A program made the position numbers and the translations under genes. Below, piece by piece: positions 61,659-64,000 of a stretch of DNA of 64,000 nucleotides (within the stretch, counting starts at the first letter, position 1; the number at the start of each line of letters is the position of its first letter). The stretch covers positions 2,953,501-3,017,500 of the forward strand of contig NZ_CP012945.1 of NCBI RefSeq assembly GCF_001402915.1, given 5' to 3'. This DNA comes from Devosia sp. A16. GTDB lineage: Bacteria; Pseudomonadota; Alphaproteobacteria; Rhizobiales; Devosiaceae. The notes beneath the pieces are model-generated. The model was given only the letters and a program-made list of their open reading frames with translations. It searched no databases and was not told where the DNA came from.

Positions 61659-63140
61659 ATGTTCGGCAAGCGTACCAGTTTCGGCGGCAACACTCCCGGC
61701 GCGGCCCAGTCGGCCCGACCGGCGACGGCACCCGTGGTCGCCGCGCCCCGGCAGGAGCTGGCGCGACAGGCCGACAACACGCGACGGCCACCCGACGATG
61801 GCGGCGTGCTCGACGTGCGCAGCCCCGAGGCCGTGGCGCGGGACAAGGAATATTTCCAGACCAAGTCGGCGATCTTCAACGCGCTGATCGACTCGATCGA
61901 TCTGAGCCAGCTCGCCACCATGGAGCAGGAATCGGCGCGTGAGGAAATCCGCGACATCGTCGCCGAGATCATCGCGCTCAAGTCGATCATCATGTCGATT
62001 TCCGAGCAGGAAGACCTGCTCGAGGACATCTGCAACGACGTGCTGGGCTACGGGCCGCTGGAGCCGTTGCTGGCCCGCGACGATATCGCCGATATCATGG
62101 TGAACGGCAGCCAGAAATGCTACATCGAGGTGGGCGGCAAGGTGAAGCTCACCAATGTCCGCTTCCGCGACGACGCCCACCTGATGAACGTCTGCCAGCG
62201 GATCGTCAGCCAGGTCGGCCGGCGCGTCGATGAGAGCTCGCCGATCTGCGACGCCCGTCTGCCGGATGGCTCGCGCGTCAACGTCATCGCCCCGCCGCTG
62301 GCCATCGACGGCGCCGCGCTCACCATCCGCAAGTTCAAGAAGGACAAGCTGACGCTGCAGCAGCTGGTCAAGTACGGCTCGATCTCGCCCGAAGGCGCCG
62401 AAGTGCTGCGCATCCTGGGCCGCGTCCGTGCCAATATCCTGATCTCCGGCGGTACCGGTTCGGGCAAGACCACCTTGCTCAACTGCCTCACCGGCTTCAT
62501 CGAGAAGGACGAGCGCGTCATCACCTGCGAGGACTCGGCCGAACTGCAGCTGCAGCAGCCACACGTGGTGCGGCTGGAAACCCGCCCCCCCAACCTCGAG
62601 GGCGAGGGCGAGATCACCATGCGCGACCTGGTCAAGAACTGCCTGCGCATGCGCCCGGAACGCATCATCGTGGGCGAAGTGCGCGGCCCCGAAGCGTTCG
62701 ACCTGCTGCAGGCGATGAACACCGGCCATGACGGTTCGATGGGCACGCTTCACTCCAACAGCCCTCGCGAGGCCCTGTCGCGCCTCGAGTCGATGATCAC
62801 CATGGGCGGCTACTCGCTGCCCAGCCGCACCATCCGCGAAATGATCGTCTCCTCGATCGACGTGGTGGTGCAGGCCGCCCGTCTTCGTGACGGCTCGCGC
62901 CGCATCACCCACATTTCTGAAGTGCTGGGCATGGAAGGCGATGTGATCGTCACCCAGGACGTCTTCCTCTACGACATCCTCGGCGAAGACTCGAACGGCA
63001 ACCTGGTCGGTCGGCATCGTTCGACCGGCATCACCAAGCCGAACTTCACCGAGCGCGCCCGCTACTTCAACGAAGAGGCCAATCTCGTCGAGGCGCTGGA
63101 GAAATCCAACGTCGAGCAGCACGAGATCCTCGGTGCATAG
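61659..63140 (+). CDS. cpaF: Pilus assembly ATPase CpaF
   Basis: A 493-residue secretion ATPase of the TadA/VirB11 group that powers pilus assembly. The N-terminal 90 residues are variable. The ATPase core has DDIADIMVNGSQKCYIEVGG, the Walker A SGGTGSGKTTLLNCL near residue 263, ITCEDSAELQL, the Walker B-like RMRPERIIVGEVRG and TGHDGSMGTLHSN. It is 14 bases after cpaE and nine bases before tadB. Confidence 0.96.
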   Translation: MFGKRTSFGGNTPGAAQSARPATAPVVAAPRQELARQADNTRRPPDDGGVLDVRSPEAVARDKEYFQTKSAIFNALIDSIDLSQLATMEQESAREEIRDIVAEIIALKSIIMSISEQEDLLEDICNDVLGYGPLEPLLARDDIADIMVNGSQKCYIEVGGKVKLTNVRFRDDAHLMNVCQRIVSQVGRRVDESSPICDARLPDGSRVNVIAPPLAIDGAALTIRKFKKDKLTLQQLVKYGSISPEGAEVLRILGRVRANILISGGTGSGKTTLLNCLTGFIEKDERVITCEDSAELQLQQPHVVRLETRPPNLEGEGEITMRDLVKNCLRMRPERIIVGEVRGPEAFDLLQAMNTGHDGSMGTLHSNSPREALSRLESMITMGGYSLPSRTIREMIVSSIDVVVQAARLRDGSRRITHISEVLGMEGDVIVTQDVFLYDILGEDSNGNLVGRHRSTGITKPNFTERARYFNEEANLVEALEKSNVEQHEILGA

Positions 63141-63149
63141 GCCGCTGTG

Positions 63150-64000
63150 ATGACCCCGCTGATCCTCGCCGTGCTCGCCGCCGTCGCCGTGGGGGCCGCC
63201 GGTTTCGCGCTGGCGCCGGCCCTCATGGGCGGCAGTCGCGCCGACAAGCGCATGAAGGCGCTGCAGGGCGACATCCAGGCCAACCGCCGCAATGCCGACG
63301 CCGCGCGCACTCGCGACAGCCGGCGCAAGGAGATCCAGCAGACGCTGCGGGCCCAGACCGCGGTGCTGGAAAAGCGCAAGAAGCGCGTGCCGCTGCAGGA
63401 CCAGCTCTATCAGGCCGGCATGAAGCTCAAGCGCGGCGCCTTCATCCGCAACTCGGTGATTCTCGGCCTGATCCTGTTCGTCGTCTGCTTCGTGCTGCAG
63501 CTCGAACTGATCTACTGCCTGGTCTTCGCTGTCGCCGGCGGCTACCTGCTGCCGCGCATGTATGTCGCCCGCCGGCGCAAGAAATACCAGAATGCCTTTC
63601 TCGACGAGTTGCCCAACGCGGTCGAGGCGATCGTGCGCGGCGTCAAGTCCGGCCTGCCGCTCAACGATTCGATGCGGCTGGTGGCCAAGGAGGCCAAGGA
63701 GCCGATCAAGACCGATTTCCAGCGCGTGCTCGATCAGCAGTCGGTGGGCAAGACCATCCAGGAGGCGGTGCTCACCCTCTATGAGCGGGTGCCGCTGCCT
63801 GAGGTCAATTTCTTCATCGTCGTCATCACCGTGCAGGCCCAGGCCGGCGGCAACCTCTCGGAAGCCCTGGGCAACCTGTCCCGCGTGCTGCGCAACCGCA
63901 AGAAGATGAAGGCCAAGGTGAAGGCGATGTCCTCGGAAGCCAAGGCCTCCGCCGGCATCATCGGCTCGCTGCCGATCATCGTCGCCTTCCTCGTCTCGCT
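63150..64000 (+). CDS. tadB: TadB-type pilus assembly inner-membrane protein, 5' part
   Basis: The frame beginning at ATG 63150 runs off the end of the window (283 complete codons). It encodes an N-terminal hydrophobic helix (ILAVLAAVAVGAAGFALAPA), a basic cytoplasmic segment, a pair of helices at about 100-132 and the start of the T2SSF domain: YQNAFLDELPNAVEAIVRGV and LPLNDSMRLVAKEA, then QAQAGGNLSEALGNLSRVLR. It follows cpaF by nine bases. tadC should follow outside the window. Confidence 0.92.
   Translation, partial: MTPLILAVLAAVAVGAAGFALAPALMGGSRADKRMKALQGDIQANRRNADAARTRDSRRKEIQQTLRAQTAVLEKRKKRVPLQDQLYQAGMKLKRGAFIRNSVILGLILFVVCFVLQLELIYCLVFAVAGGYLLPRMYVARRRKKYQNAFLDELPNAVEAIVRGVKSGLPLNDSMRLVAKEAKEPIKTDFQRVLDQQSVGKTIQEAVLTLYERVPLPEVNFFIVVITVQAQAGGNLSEALGNLSRVLRNRKKMKAKVKAMSSEAKASAGIIGSLPIIVAFLVS

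Overview
The window is a 64 kb GC-rich bacterial chromosome segment with dense, overlapping operons. It looks like an alphaproteobacterium of the order Hyphomicrobiales, possibly Devosia-like. That placement is my inference from the aerobic cob gene set, the Entner-Doudoroff operon, the nucleoside/deo operon and the cpa/tad pilus genes; no rRNA, tRNA, phage or plasmid gene is visible to confirm it.

Layout. (1) 1-21862: cobalamin synthesis. The 3' end of cobN and cobO come first. A side block follows (cupin, exported protein, small membrane protein, a solute-binding protein coupled to a divergent DAACS carrier, a CDF metal exporter). The corrin genes then run cbiX, an uncharacterised gene, cobH, cobL, cobI, a cbiG-cobJ fusion, cobM, cobK, cobB, cobF, cobQ, cobD and cobP. 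Most junctions are ATGA-type overlaps. cobG, cobS, cobT, cobV, cobW and cobA are not in the window. (2) 22095-27166: BadF-type kinase, zwf, pgl, edd. (3) 27412-36898: outer-membrane protein, OhrR-like repressor with a divergent hydrolase, lipoprotein, ArsR repressor with a membrane protein, an uncharacterised three-gene minus-strand operon, a CoxG-like protein and an antitoxin-like gene that has lost its start. (4) 37050-54011: nucleoside ABC importer, cdd, deoC, a tandem aldehyde dehydrogenase, deoA, deoB and upp, interrupted at 46035-50866 by a DUF559 nuclease gene, an efflux pair, MarR, VOC and AraC genes. (5) 54140-64000: HAD hydrolase, two TadE/G-like pseudopilins, a secretin-N-domain protein, flp pilin, then cpaA, cpaB, cpaC, cpaE, cpaF and the start of tadB.

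The most unusual signal is a set of REP-like GC-rich palindromic elements (cores resembling CTCCCC-NNAA-GGGGAG). They sit at many gene junctions and also inside coding sequences in frame: cobN, cobB and the uncharacterised cob-cluster gene. One family flanks a DUF559 (Vsr-like) nuclease gene as inverted 41-bp copies, and the two convergent genes there read through the repeat into each other. I propose, as a hypothesis, that DUF559 nucleases are linked to spread of this repeat, analogous to REP-associated transposases elsewhere. Second in interest is the TelA-like/membrane-anchored/coiled-coil operon at 32087-35831.
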